Positions 1 to 8,367 of a stretch of DNA of 64,000 nt are shown here, piece by piece. Within the stretch, counting starts at the first letter, position 1. Each line of letters opens with the position of its first letter. The translations under genes were made by a program, and so were the position numbers. The notes under the pieces were generated by a model. That model had not been told where the DNA came from, did no database searches, and saw nothing but the letters and a program-made list of their open reading frames with translations. Origin of the DNA: Spartobacteria bacterium. Lineage in GTDB: Bacteria > Verrucomicrobiota > Verrucomicrobiia > Chthoniobacterales > UBA10450. The DNA lies in NCBI GenBank assembly GCA_003167365.1, contig PMTM01000009.1, positions 1 through 64,000 on the forward strand. The letters run 5' to 3'.

Positions 1-151
1 GGAAGAATCGTCAATCCTTTTTTTAAGCTTTATAAAGCGCTGTCTGCGAGACGTATAGACATGCTTGAAAAATGGAATAACTACAATTCGTTTTGAGGGT
101 TGATCAGAAGTAGAGCAACTGCGTTCGTAGAAACAAATTCAAAGTCCGGAC

Positions 152-994
152 ATGAACGAGGCCAGCCAACTTTCCGCCGTCGCAAAATTTCGGGCAATGC
201 ACGAGTCAGGATGTTTTGTCCTGCCAAACCCCTGGGATGTGGGAACGGCTGTGTATCTGCAACATCTCGGATTTCAAGCGCTCGCGACAACGTCGGCCGG
301 CGTCGCTTTTACTCGCGGGGTGCCGGATGCAACGCCCGCTCTTCCGCTCGAGGACATGCTCGCGCACATCCGACAAATTGTTGCAGCAACACCACTTCCC
401 GTGAATGCGGATTTCCAATCGGGACATGCGGACGATCCCGAAGGCGTGGCCGCAAACGTGACACGCTGCATCGCGACGGGCGTCGCCGGATTGTCGATCG
501 AAGACAACACCGGACGCAGTGCTGCACCACTTTACGAAAAAGGTGCGGCCGTCGAACGCATCCGCGCCGCACGCAGTGCGATCGATTCCTCGGGAGTTCC
601 AGTCGTGTTGACGGGACGCTGTGAAGCATGGCTCGTTGGGCAACCCGATCCACTCCGTTTCGCTCTCGATCGACTCGTCGCTTACGCTGAAGCGGGCGCC
701 GATTGTCTCTACGCGCCCGGCGTTACCAAACTCGACGAGATCGAACAAATCGTGAAAGCGGTCGCTCCGAGGCCGGTCAATGTTTTGGTGTCGAGCCCGA
801 GCAAAGAACTTACCGTTTCCCGTCTCGCCGATCTCGGTGTGCGCCGCATTTCTGTCGGCTCAACCCTGGCGCGTGTCGCGTGGGGCGCGTTCATCCATTC
901 TGCGCGCAGCATTGCCGAGACAGGTACCTTTGATTCCTTCGCCGACGCAGTTCCTTTCGCCGAAATCAATGGCGTCTTCGATAAGCGAAACTGA
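152..994 (+). CDS. Isocitrate lyase / PEP mutase family protein
   Basis: This 280-residue protein belongs to the isocitrate lyase/phosphoenolpyruvate mutase superfamily of TIM-barrel enzymes, which make or break C-C or C-P bonds next to a carboxylate. The family signatures are visible: FVLPNPWD near residues 22-29, the metal-site strand VNADFQSG at 84-91, the acidic SIEDNTG at 115-121, and LTGRCEAW further on. The catalytic KKCGH-type loop of true isocitrate lyase is not seen, so it is more likely a 2-methylisocitrate lyase-like or oxaloacetate hydrolase-like member; the substrate cannot be told from sequence. It stands alone, 54 bases before the acyltransferase gene on the same strand. The first 151 bases of the window hold no gene I can support. 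Confidence 0.85.
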   Translation: MNEASQLSAVAKFRAMHESGCFVLPNPWDVGTAVYLQHLGFQALATTSAGVAFTRGVPDATPALPLEDMLAHIRQIVAATPLPVNADFQSGHADDPEGVAANVTRCIATGVAGLSIEDNTGRSAAPLYEKGAAVERIRAARSAIDSSGVPVVLTGRCEAWLVGQPDPLRFALDRLVAYAEAGADCLYAPGVTKLDEIEQIVKAVAPRPVNVLVSSPSKELTVSRLADLGVRRISVGSTLARVAWGAFIHSARSIAETGTFDSFADAVPFAEINGVFDKRN

Positions 995-1048
995 TAGATC
1001 CTACTTCTTACTTCCTACTTCGCTCCGGCGCTGCTAAGTCGGACGGCG

Positions 1049-2140
1049 ATGAAGCGACTTGTCTGGCTCGATGTGGCAAAGGGATTATCGATCCTAACGG
1101 TTGTTTACTTTCATTTTTTCACGACCTACTTCGAGCACGGATCGCTTCGACCAGACGATTGGAGTAATCTCGCCAGCAGCGCGATCACCATTCTCGGAAA
1201 CGTCTGGCTATTTGTTTCCGGACTCGGTTTTCATGCGGTCGGCGCTTTTATCATCCTGAGCGGTTGGGTGCTCATGCAATCGACCGCGAGCCGCGCGGCA
1301 TCAGCGCCGGTGGCATGGGGAAAGTGGTATCGCGCGCGGCTCTTGCGTCTTTATCCGATGTACTGGGTCGCGCATTTGGTTTATTTGCTTTCGCCTTTCG
1401 TCGCGCGCTTTGAACAGGTCGACAGTCGCATCGTGCTCAGCCTGCTCGGCCTGCGGTTCGTGGATATCACCATGAACTTTATGTACCTGAATGCAGCCTG
1501 GTGGTATTTCTCCATGCTCATCCAGCTTTATTTGATCTTTCCCTTGCTCTTCTGGACGGCGAGAAAACTCGGACCATGGACATTTTTGTTGATCGCATGT
1601 GCCGTCGGATTTTTCGCGCGCTACCTGTTGCTCATCGTTTATCCGCAGGATGGATTGTGGTTACTGGGCGGCTTCGCCATCTGCCGACTGCCTGAATTCG
1701 CTTTCGGTATGGCGCTGGGAATGTGGTACAGCCAGTCGCCGGCCCGGGCGGAACGGTTCTTCCTCGGCGGCGCAGCATTGGTGACCGGATTGCTGCTCTA
1801 TCCCGCGGCGCTACAGCTTTACCACAACGGCTACACTTATATCTTTGTCGATCTCGGCACCGGCGGCTGCTTCTTTCTGGTAACGGTCGGCGTCGCCGGA
1901 ATCATTGCGCGGTTTGCGCGCGTGGCCAAAGTGATCGGCCTCGTCGGCGCATTCTCCTACGGTTTGTATCTCGTGCATCAACCGTATGTCATCTGGCTCG
2001 GACTGCGCATCCGGCAGCAACCGATCTGGATGTTCTTGCTCATCGCTGTGGCCACCATGGCCGTGCTCAGCGCGTGGGGAATCGTTTTGGAAAAAGGGAC
2101 CAACGCGCTTCTCAACAAGTTCACGAAGAAAACGGCGTGA
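1049..2140 (+). CDS. Acyltransferase 3 family membrane protein
   Basis: A 363-residue polytopic inner-membrane protein of the acyltransferase-3 family, whose members acetylate or succinylate surface sugars or lipids. The N-terminal segment WLDVAKGLSILTVVYFHFF carries the family's conserved helix ending in the catalytic-type His, followed by the FIILSGWVL element near residue 70 and about ten hydrophobic helices. Length is normal for a stand-alone member. It starts at the ATG with the family N-terminus. The gene lies 54 bases downstream of the lyase-like gene and may share its transcript. Acceptor substrate is unknown. Confidence 0.85.
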   Translation: MKRLVWLDVAKGLSILTVVYFHFFTTYFEHGSLRPDDWSNLASSAITILGNVWLFVSGLGFHAVGAFIILSGWVLMQSTASRAASAPVAWGKWYRARLLRLYPMYWVAHLVYLLSPFVARFEQVDSRIVLSLLGLRFVDITMNFMYLNAAWWYFSMLIQLYLIFPLLFWTARKLGPWTFLLIACAVGFFARYLLLIVYPQDGLWLLGGFAICRLPEFAFGMALGMWYSQSPARAERFFLGGAALVTGLLLYPAALQLYHNGYTYIFVDLGTGGCFFLVTVGVAGIIARFARVAKVIGLVGAFSYGLYLVHQPYVIWLGLRIRQQPIWMFLLIAVATMAVLSAWGIVLEKGTNALLNKFTKKTA

Positions 2141-2235
2141 CGGTGGATCGGCCGCTCCGCCTGCCTGCATGCTTCTGACTTCGACATTGGACGTTCGGCG
2201 TTAAGCGTTCGGCGTTTGCTTCAATCTTCGCTTGC

Positions 2236-2505
2236 TCAGTATTCCGCGAACGCTTCGTCCGGATAGCAATAGAGCCAGCGCTCGCCAGTTTCCGACGACG
2301 CAATCACCGGATGTCCGCTCGCGCGCGCATGTTTACTCGCGTGTTGGTTGGGCGAATTGTCACAACACAGCGTCGCGCCGCACTCCTGACAAGTCCGCAA
2401 GTGCACCCATTGCCCGCCGATCTTCACGCATTCCGCGCACTCGCGACGCTTAGCCTGTTTGACTGTCGCAATCGCGGAAATGTGGGCGCAGGTTTCGTTA
2501 GCCAT
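2236..2505 (-). CDS. UBP-type zinc finger protein
   Basis: An 89-residue protein that is essentially one ZnF-UBP domain. Putative zinc ligands are visible as C6, H8, C23, C26, C39, C42, C47, H55, H59 and H65, in the order expected for the domain. In eukaryotes this domain binds the free C-terminus of ubiquitin; in bacteria its ligand is not known. It starts 4 bases after the stop of the thioredoxin-reductase-like gene, so the two are almost certainly co-transcribed, which suggests a joint redox or signalling role (inference). Confidence 0.85.
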   Translation of the reverse strand: MANETCAHISAIATVKQAKRRECAECVKIGGQWVHLRTCQECGATLCCDNSPNQHASKHARASGHPVIASSETGERWLYCYPDEAFAEY

Positions 2506-2509
2506 AACG

Positions 2510-4159
2510 TCACATTGTTTTCAAATACTCATGGACGAACTGTACCGACATCGAGCCTTCGCCCACGGCTGAGGCGACGCGCTTGACTGAGCCTGAGCGC
2601 ACATCGCCCGCAGCGAACACGCCCGGGCGGCTCGTCTCTAATAGGAACGGTTGCCGTTTCAATTTCCAGTGCGGCGAATCTGCCAAAGTGATTCCGGTGC
2701 GCACAAAACTCTTGTCGTCTCTTTCGATTTCCGCCGGCAACCAATCGGTTCGCGGCGTCGCGCCGATGAAACTGAACACCGCTACGGTTTCGATCGTCCG
2801 CTTCTTCCCGGCCACCTTGTCCAGGATTTCGATCGAACTCAGATGATCGTCGCCACTCATGGCCGCGACCTCGGTGCAGCGGAGGATCTCGATGTTCGGT
2901 GTGTTCATGATCCGATGGGCGAGATAACTCGACATGCTTTTGCAAAGATCGTCGCCGCGGATTAGCAGGAACACCTTGCGCGCGTTCTGCGAAAGATAAA
3001 CGGCCGCCTGCCCCGCGGAGTTGCCGCCGCCCACGAGGACGACATCCGTCCCGCGGCACATTTCGACTTCGTTAGCCGTGGCTGCATAATAAACACCGGC
3101 GCCTTCAAACCGGCTGCAGTGCTCCACATTGAGGCGACGGTACTCCGCTCCCGTCGCGATAAGCAGGCACTTGGCCGTAACACTTTCGCCGCCATCCAAT
3201 TCAAGAACGGAGTAGGCCTTGTCAAAGCTCAACTTGCTTATCGGCGTTGGAATGGAAATACGCGCACCAAACTTCTCGGCTTGGAGAACAGCTCGATCGG
3301 TCAGTTCGCCGCCGGTGATTCCGGTTGGAAATCCCAAATAATTCTCGATCCGCATGCTGCTCCCGGCCTGACCTCCCGGCGCCGTGCTGTCCAGTACGAT
3401 CGTATTCAATCCTTCGGAGGCGCCATAAACTGCCGCCGCTAATCCCGCCGGTCCCGAGCCGACGATGGCTAGATCATAAACCGTGTGCTCCACTGACCGG
3501 CGAATGCCAATCGTTTCGGCCAATTCAAGGTTCGACGGATTGCGCAACAGTACTCGGCTCGCGCAGGCGACGATAGGCGTTTCGGCTTCGCTCACTCCGA
3601 ATTGCTCGAGCACCTGGCTCACCGCTGGGTCGCCTTCCAAATCCAGCCAGGTGAACAGCACTCGGTTCTTCGCCAGAAAATCGCGCACGCGAAACGTATC
3701 GCGCGAATAGCGGGAACCGATCACGCGCAGTCCGATAAAATCCCCCGACTCTCGCATCACTTGCCGGCGGGCAATGAACGCTTGCAGAATCAGATCGCTC
3801 AGCCGCGGATCTTGATTGAGAAGCCCGCGCAAGGTTTCGACCGATATTTGATACACTTCACAATCCGTCTTCGCGATGCCGCTCACCACCTTCGGATTGC
3901 CCGTCAAATGCCCGACGTCGCCGGTGAATTGTCCGGCGCCCACCGTCATCATCGTCTTTGGCTGGTCGCCGCTCTCATCGACAATCTCCACTTCACCGGA
4001 CTTGATGACGAAAAACTCGACGTCGCGATCCCCCACGTGAAACAAGGCTTGGCCGGCTTGGAATTTCTTGGGCGTTCCGCTCGCATACTTCTCGATCCGC
4101 GCCATCTGCGCCTCATCGAAGGTCGGAAACGCGATCGCGTTTAAATCCTGCTCCGCCAT
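2510..4159 (-). CDS. cNMP-binding domain / thioredoxin reductase-like FAD oxidoreductase
   Basis: A 549-residue two-part protein. Residues about 20-130 form a cyclic-nucleotide-binding (CAP-type) barrel, followed by a short thioredoxin-like linker and then a thioredoxin-reductase fold: FAD-binding GSGPAGLAAAVYG near 230, NAD(P)H-binding LVGGGNSAGQAAV near 375, and the C-terminal FAAGDVRSG element. The CxxC redox pair of true thioredoxin reductase is missing (the region reads YYAATANEVEMC), so it cannot run the usual dithiol chemistry; a single Cys remains. It presumably couples ligand sensing to NAD(P)H oxidation. It is the first gene of a two-gene unit with the UBP zinc finger protein. Confidence 0.88.
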   Translation of the reverse strand: MAEQDLNAIAFPTFDEAQMARIEKYASGTPKKFQAGQALFHVGDRDVEFFVIKSGEVEIVDESGDQPKTMMTVGAGQFTGDVGHLTGNPKVVSGIAKTDCEVYQISVETLRGLLNQDPRLSDLILQAFIARRQVMRESGDFIGLRVIGSRYSRDTFRVRDFLAKNRVLFTWLDLEGDPAVSQVLEQFGVSEAETPIVACASRVLLRNPSNLELAETIGIRRSVEHTVYDLAIVGSGPAGLAAAVYGASEGLNTIVLDSTAPGGQAGSSMRIENYLGFPTGITGGELTDRAVLQAEKFGARISIPTPISKLSFDKAYSVLELDGGESVTAKCLLIATGAEYRRLNVEHCSRFEGAGVYYAATANEVEMCRGTDVVLVGGGNSAGQAAVYLSQNARKVFLLIRGDDLCKSMSSYLAHRIMNTPNIEILRCTEVAAMSGDDHLSSIEILDKVAGKKRTIETVAVFSFIGATPRTDWLPAEIERDDKSFVRTGITLADSPHWKLKRQPFLLETSRPGVFAAGDVRSGSVKRVASAVGEGSMSVQFVHEYLKTM

Positions 4160-4212
4160 GATTTGAATCTACGCGCTCTGATAAGGGGAACAACTCAGCC
4201 TAAAACTCTTTG

Positions 4213-4409
4213 AGGTGGATCGGCCCCGAATGCTTTCGGGGGCGATGCTAATAATAACGGCGAAGCCGCCACGAAGATGTAGAGGCGCGTGTCCTCACGC
4301 GCAGAGCTAAGAACTGCGGGTGAGACACCCGCCACTACACTCGATGCTAAATAATGTCGGCGAAGCCGAGTAGATACTAACATCACCCGACGGAGCGGCC
4401 AATCCACCT
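4213..4409. repeat. Composite palindromic element (type C nested in type D)
   Basis: The gap between the oxidoreductase and the helicase genes is filled by a nested pair of inverted-repeat elements. The outer one begins AGGTGGATCGG at 4213 and ends AATCCACCT at 4409. The inner one (4278-4339) has ends TGTAGAGGCG and CGCCACTACA and contains two hairpins, GCGTG/CACGC and CGGGTG-AGA-CACCCG. Copies of both types recur across the window. A 70-residue reading frame crossing this region is judged spurious. Confidence 0.75.
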
Positions 4410-4451
4410 CATGCCGTCCTCTTAATTCTTAATTCCTACTTCTTAATTGTC

Positions 4452-5768
4452 TTATCGATGCCGTCGATAAGACCGTCGCGGCGGCCGCGTCGATGAAAAG
4501 CCACGCGGCGGTCGCCCATTGTGGCGTTGCACCGCCTCACCGCTGCCGCGCGCAGAATTTCCCGGCAACTTCGGTTCGATCTTTGGCTGGAAATGGCGGC
4601 GCTCTCCCCTGCCCTCGCCCGCCGGTGCGGCCGCTTCATAGTCGAAACCTTCCGCTTTCTTCCGCACGATCCCGCGACCGATGAAACGTTCGAGTGAATG
4701 CAACGGTCCCCGGTCTTCAGGCGTAATGAAACTAATCGCGTCGCCGATGGCGTGGGCGCGGCCGGTGCGTCCGATGCGATGAACGTAATCCTCCGAGTGC
4801 ATCGGGAAATCGTAATTCACCACGTGCGAAATCCCATCGACATCGATGCCGCGCGCGGCAATGTCGGTCGCCACTAGAACGCGGACGGCGCCCGACTTGA
4901 AATCCTTCAGCGCGCGCAGCCGTTGATTCTGCGATCGATTCGAATGGATTGTGCCCGTCGCGATCCCGCTGGTCTCGAGCCTGCGCGCGATCTTATCGGC
5001 GCCGCGCTTGGTCCGGGTAAAAACGAGCACGGTATCGAACTGCGGATCGGCCAGTAGATGAAGCAAGAGCGCGGGCTTCAAGTGCGGGCGAACTTCGTAA
5101 GCCAGCTGCGTCACCGTGTCCGCGGGATTCGCGCGCCGCCCGATCTCGACAATCTTGGGCGACCGTTGGAATTCGTGTGTCAGCTTTTCGATCTCGCGCG
5201 AGAGCGACGCCGAGAACATGAGCGTCTGCCGTTTCTGCGGCAACGCTTTCACAATTTGACGAATCGGCGGAAGAAAACCCATGTCCAGCATCCGATCGGC
5301 TTCGTCGAGCACGAGAAATTCGAGCTGAGAAAAATTTGCCGCGCGCTGTCCCATCAAATCGATCAACCGGCCCGGTGTCGCCACGACAAGATCGACCCCG
5401 GAACGCAACGCTTCGAGTTGCGGACGTTCGCTCACGCCGCCAAAAACAGTCGCCATGCGCAACGGAAGATGTTTCGCGTAAGCGCGCACATTCTCCTCGA
5501 TCTGCACCACCAACTCACGCGTCGGCGCCACTACCAGCGCATGCGTCCCGCGCTTTTGACCGTTCTGCATCGCCGCACCCAGCTTGGTCAGAATAGGAAG
5601 AACGAACGCCGCGGTTTTGCCCGTGCCGGTCTGCGCGATCCCGATGAGATCATGTCCCGCCAGAATGTGCGGGATGGCCGCGACCTGGATCGGGGTCGGC
5701 TCGGTGTATCCGGCATCTTGGACCGCGCGCAGGATTTGTGGTGAAAGATTGAGTTGGCGAAAGGACAT
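4452..5768 (-). CDS. rhlE: DEAD-box ATP-dependent RNA helicase, RhlE type
   Basis: A 438-residue DEAD-box helicase that unwinds structured RNA using ATP. All core motifs are present in order: the Q-motif (EPTPIQ), AQTGTGKT, PTRELVVQ, TPGRLID, VLDEADRMLDMGF, FSAS (the usual SAT), the second RecA domain with VLVATDIAARGID, and HRIGRTGR. The C-terminal tail after about residue 370 is basic and Arg/Gly/Pro-rich, as in RhlE proteins that act in ribosome assembly and RNA decay. It starts at the ATG of the standard N-terminus MSFRQLNLSP. It is transcribed alone. Confidence 0.93.
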   Translation of the reverse strand: MSFRQLNLSPQILRAVQDAGYTEPTPIQVAAIPHILAGHDLIGIAQTGTGKTAAFVLPILTKLGAAMQNGQKRGTHALVVAPTRELVVQIEENVRAYAKHLPLRMATVFGGVSERPQLEALRSGVDLVVATPGRLIDLMGQRAANFSQLEFLVLDEADRMLDMGFLPPIRQIVKALPQKRQTLMFSASLSREIEKLTHEFQRSPKIVEIGRRANPADTVTQLAYEVRPHLKPALLLHLLADPQFDTVLVFTRTKRGADKIARRLETSGIATGTIHSNRSQNQRLRALKDFKSGAVRVLVATDIAARGIDVDGISHVVNYDFPMHSEDYVHRIGRTGRAHAIGDAISFITPEDRGPLHSLERFIGRGIVRKKAEGFDYEAAAPAGEGRGERRHFQPKIEPKLPGNSARGSGEAVQRHNGRPPRGFSSTRPPRRSYRRHR

Positions 5769-5933
5769 AAGCTTCTGGAACTATCGTCTGGTAGGCGCAT
5801 AACGCATCTATTCTTCTCTGTATGTTCGACCGCCTACTCGCGAATCCTTTCGGAGTTAAGTGCCTCTCCGCACCTATTCTTCCTGGCAAGCTCTCAACCC
5901 TTTGGCACGCCGTGGCTTTATGTCCGCATATCA

Positions 5934-6725
5934 TCAATGCTTGATGATTCTAATGACCACATCGTCCCTGGTTGTGAATTCCGATGCGAAACGGTCGACG
6001 TCCCTAATTATACCGACGTCATAAATTATGAAGAGAGTATTCCCGAATTTCGTTTTGTACGCCATGATGTCGTCATTCAACTCGGCGATTATCTCTTTTT
6101 CACGGGAACGTTTCGCGCAGAGCTTAACGTCGACTACAAGATCAATTTTATCGAAACTGAAGTCGGGCACATAAGTCTTCGACGAATAGGCAATATGTGG
6201 ATGTTCTCGTCGATGCGGAATGTCGGCTCCTATTAGGAGACTCTCGAACGCGTCTTGTATTTCCTTTTCGTGCTGTGGAATGCTACGCACAACTTTCCGA
6301 AGTTTCCGATCAGCTAGCGAAATTATCTTGATAAGCTCGCTGGACTCTTTCGAGGTATCCTTAGCGCGATAGAGTTTAGAAATCGGATTTCTTTCGAGTT
6401 CATCAATACATGCTTGGAATATGCCGACACACTTGTTCAAGCCGTCAATGAATCCCTCCTGATGACGGCTATCTAGTGCAGCCTGGAGGTCCCAAGCTTG
6501 AATAATGAAATTTCCTGATGCATGAAATTGAACGGTTTTAAAAAAAAGATAGTACTTGGAGGCGGGTCCAAAAACCTCCTCTAAGAAAGTTGCCGCTCGA
6601 AGGTACCACCGCATAAACTCTGGGGATGATCTGCCCTGATCGGCAACATGCTGAGCGCCGTCAATGAGTTCTTCCAACTCTTTGATTGCCGATTTGGTTT
6701 TATATCCCACTGACTTGCCTTTCAA
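5934..6725 (-). CDS. DpnII/MboI-like PD-(D/E)XK nuclease domain protein
   Basis: A 263-residue protein with a helical N-terminal half and a C-terminal restriction-endonuclease fold. The PD-(D/E)XK signature is intact: PD at 187-188 in YVPDFSF, then VVDVKL with D199 and K201. This layout resembles the REase_DpnII-MboI domain found in many conflict-system proteins. No methyltransferase lies nearby, so a classical restriction-modification role is unlikely. It follows the HEPN/zinc-ribbon gene by 6 bases on the same strand and both are AT-richer than the flanks, suggesting one transferred unit. An antisense reading frame (5754-6236) is treated as a shadow. Confidence 0.7.
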   Translation of the reverse strand: MKGKSVGYKTKSAIKELEELIDGAQHVADQGRSSPEFMRWYLRAATFLEEVFGPASKYYLFFKTVQFHASGNFIIQAWDLQAALDSRHQEGFIDGLNKCVGIFQACIDELERNPISKLYRAKDTSKESSELIKIISLADRKLRKVVRSIPQHEKEIQDAFESLLIGADIPHRREHPHIAYSSKTYVPDFSFDKIDLVVDVKLCAKRSREKEIIAELNDDIMAYKTKFGNTLFIIYDVGIIRDVDRFASEFTTRDDVVIRIIKH

Positions 6726-6731
6726 CCGTTG

Positions 6732-7646
6732 CTATTCGTTGGAATACTCCCAATCGGGTTCATTGTGTTCACCGTAATACTCTACGGGATGGAAGTAGCT
6801 CGTATGCGTGTATTGGCCACCAATGCCGGCTACTTCCAATTCTGCATGCGTGCTAAGAGTTAAGCCGCAGGCGATGCATTCAATTTTGGTTGGAAGCATC
6901 GCCGCGCGAACAACTACCTGATGATCCTCGTATTTCGCACCTTGCGAAGCGATAACATCACCTGTTACCCACGTAGAGGCTCCACAGGCCGGGCATTTCA
7001 CGCCATGACCTCCGCGCATGGACATTCTATCTGCCTCTTCTTTGCTGGCAGAAAGCAGCCGCTCACGCGTTTTTTTATCTTTTTCTTCAAAAGTTATCTT
7101 GTGCGCTGAAATCGAACGCTTGACCTTTTCGATCACTGCCTCCTCTGCCGCAATCATCACCTTCTCCGCCACTGTCGTTTCTTCCTTTCCAAGGAAGTCC
7201 ACAAGGCTTCGTTCCTGAAAAATGACCAGCTTGTTACATGTATTATAAAACCGGGCGACCCAATCGCTTGCAGCAAACTGCTCGAATGGAAGGCCGCCGG
7301 AGTGAAGTTCTTCGTTGCGACGGTTCGCCAATGACTCACAAAGTGCTACTTCATCGACTCCGAAGTTTGGAACAAGTTGCTTGCATAGTTCGAAGACCAG
7401 ACTCGCCGGAATCGATTTAGCACCTTTTTTGGGAGCTGGTTTTCCAAGTGCATACAAAACATTCTGCATGCTGACATCTGGTGCGGCTAGGAGGGTCGGA
7501 TGGACTTTAGCAACCGCTGCTCTCGCAAGAAACTCCAGCGCCAGCGAAGACCAAAAAGGAAAGAATGCGTCATCGCGATCTTCTTCCAATGCTCGGCTCA
7601 TATAAAGCTTCGCTTTGGACCAGAGTGCGTCAGGTTGCCAAGACAT
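6732..7646 (-). CDS. HEPN-like protein with C-terminal zinc ribbon
   Basis: A 304-residue protein with two recognisable parts. The N-terminal helical domain (about 1-150) carries RNEELH at residues 110-115, which fits the Rx4H motif with Asn after Arg that marks catalytic HEPN ribonucleases. A charged helical linker (about 155-210) leads to a zinc ribbon with C218/C221 (CPAC) and C257/C260 (CIAC). HEPN domains cut RNA in toxin-antitoxin, CRISPR and other defence systems. The start overlaps the end of the TauD-like gene by 17 bases and the nuclease gene follows 6 bases on. The function is inferred from motif and context only. Confidence 0.65.
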   Translation of the reverse strand: MSWQPDALWSKAKLYMSRALEEDRDDAFFPFWSSLALEFLARAAVAKVHPTLLAAPDVSMQNVLYALGKPAPKKGAKSIPASLVFELCKQLVPNFGVDEVALCESLANRRNEELHSGGLPFEQFAASDWVARFYNTCNKLVIFQERSLVDFLGKEETTVAEKVMIAAEEAVIEKVKRSISAHKITFEEKDKKTRERLLSASKEEADRMSMRGGHGVKCPACGASTWVTGDVIASQGAKYEDHQVVVRAAMLPTKIECIACGLTLSTHAELEVAGIGGQYTHTSYFHPVEYYGEHNEPDWEYSNE

Positions 7647-8367
7647 CGGGGAAAAGGGGTAATTCGTTCTTATCGAAGACTAGCAATCGCTGCAAGAATC
7701 GTGTGTGGGAATCATCGATGTTGGCTGCTCCACGACCGTGGAGAGTTTTCCAATTATCGATCACAAGAGTCATCCCGGGCCGCCAATTCACACTGATCGA
7801 ATTCCAACTCATCTCATTCAAGACGTCTGAGACACGTTTCGCAGTTTCGTTAGCCGCGCACATACATAGCGGATCATACCGAACCATCGGATTCTTAGTG
7901 GACAAATTCACTGCGGAGCACAGAAAAGAACCGAACGGTCCGAAAGCTTTCCATACTGAATCCACGATATCCTCTATGTCGCACTGAGCCACAAAGGCCT
8001 TTAATGGGAGAAGCAAAGTTGGGCGATCATGCGTGGTGCCTGCGTCGTGGAGAATCACGAAACGTGCAGGTAATGGCCAGTGAGCGGTATCCGTATGAAG
8101 TGGGAAATGAGCGAGCCCAAAAAGTGAGCTAAAGGTTGGCGTTTGTTGCGAGACAGAGGATCTAGGTCACAAATCGGAAATGATCGAACTTCCCGGCTTC
8201 GGAGGAATCGGATGACCTAAATGATTTGCTAAACTGATCAAGTCATCGCCATCAAACTTTGACTCCAACAATACGAAGCCATCCTCGTGTAGTTGAGCTA
8301 ACTCTTTTTCTGAAAGCACCGCGTCGGCTATTTGTCGCCGCAGAAGGCCCTTCGTAATGTGTTTCAC
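7630..8367 (-). pseudogene. TauD/TfdA-like Fe(II)/2-oxoglutarate oxygenase, interrupted by an in-frame TGA
   Basis: Read through, this 738-base frame encodes a continuous 245-codon TauD-like oxygenase, but codon 67 is TGA (8167-8169). The halves are in the same frame: 8170-8367 gives the N-terminus and the rest gives the catalytic core, including the iron-binding HTD (in PLHTDTAHW), the distal His in TLHGRG and the 2-oxoglutarate Arg region RFLQRLL. The iron HxD lies after the stop and before the next possible start, so neither half alone is complete. The context (L-stop-P-R) suggests a CGA Arg codon mutated to TGA. The GTG start overlaps the stop of the upstream membrane-protein gene. Confidence 0.75.

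Noticed and set aside
4195-4407. A 70-residue minus-strand frame between oxidoreductase and helicase.
   Set aside because: The whole frame is made of palindromic repeat sequence.
5754-6236. A 160-residue plus-strand frame.
   Set aside because: It lies opposite the nuclease gene and helicase start, shows no family features, and the minus-strand frame has the PD-(D/E)XK motif.
5934-6725. A restriction-modification system.
   Set aside because: No methyltransferase gene lies in the window, so the DpnII/MboI-like nuclease must serve another purpose or be without partner here.
8167-8169. Selenocysteine at the TGA of the oxygenase gene.
   Set aside because: The position fits an Arg codon in the family, and no SECIS-like stem-loop follows closely.
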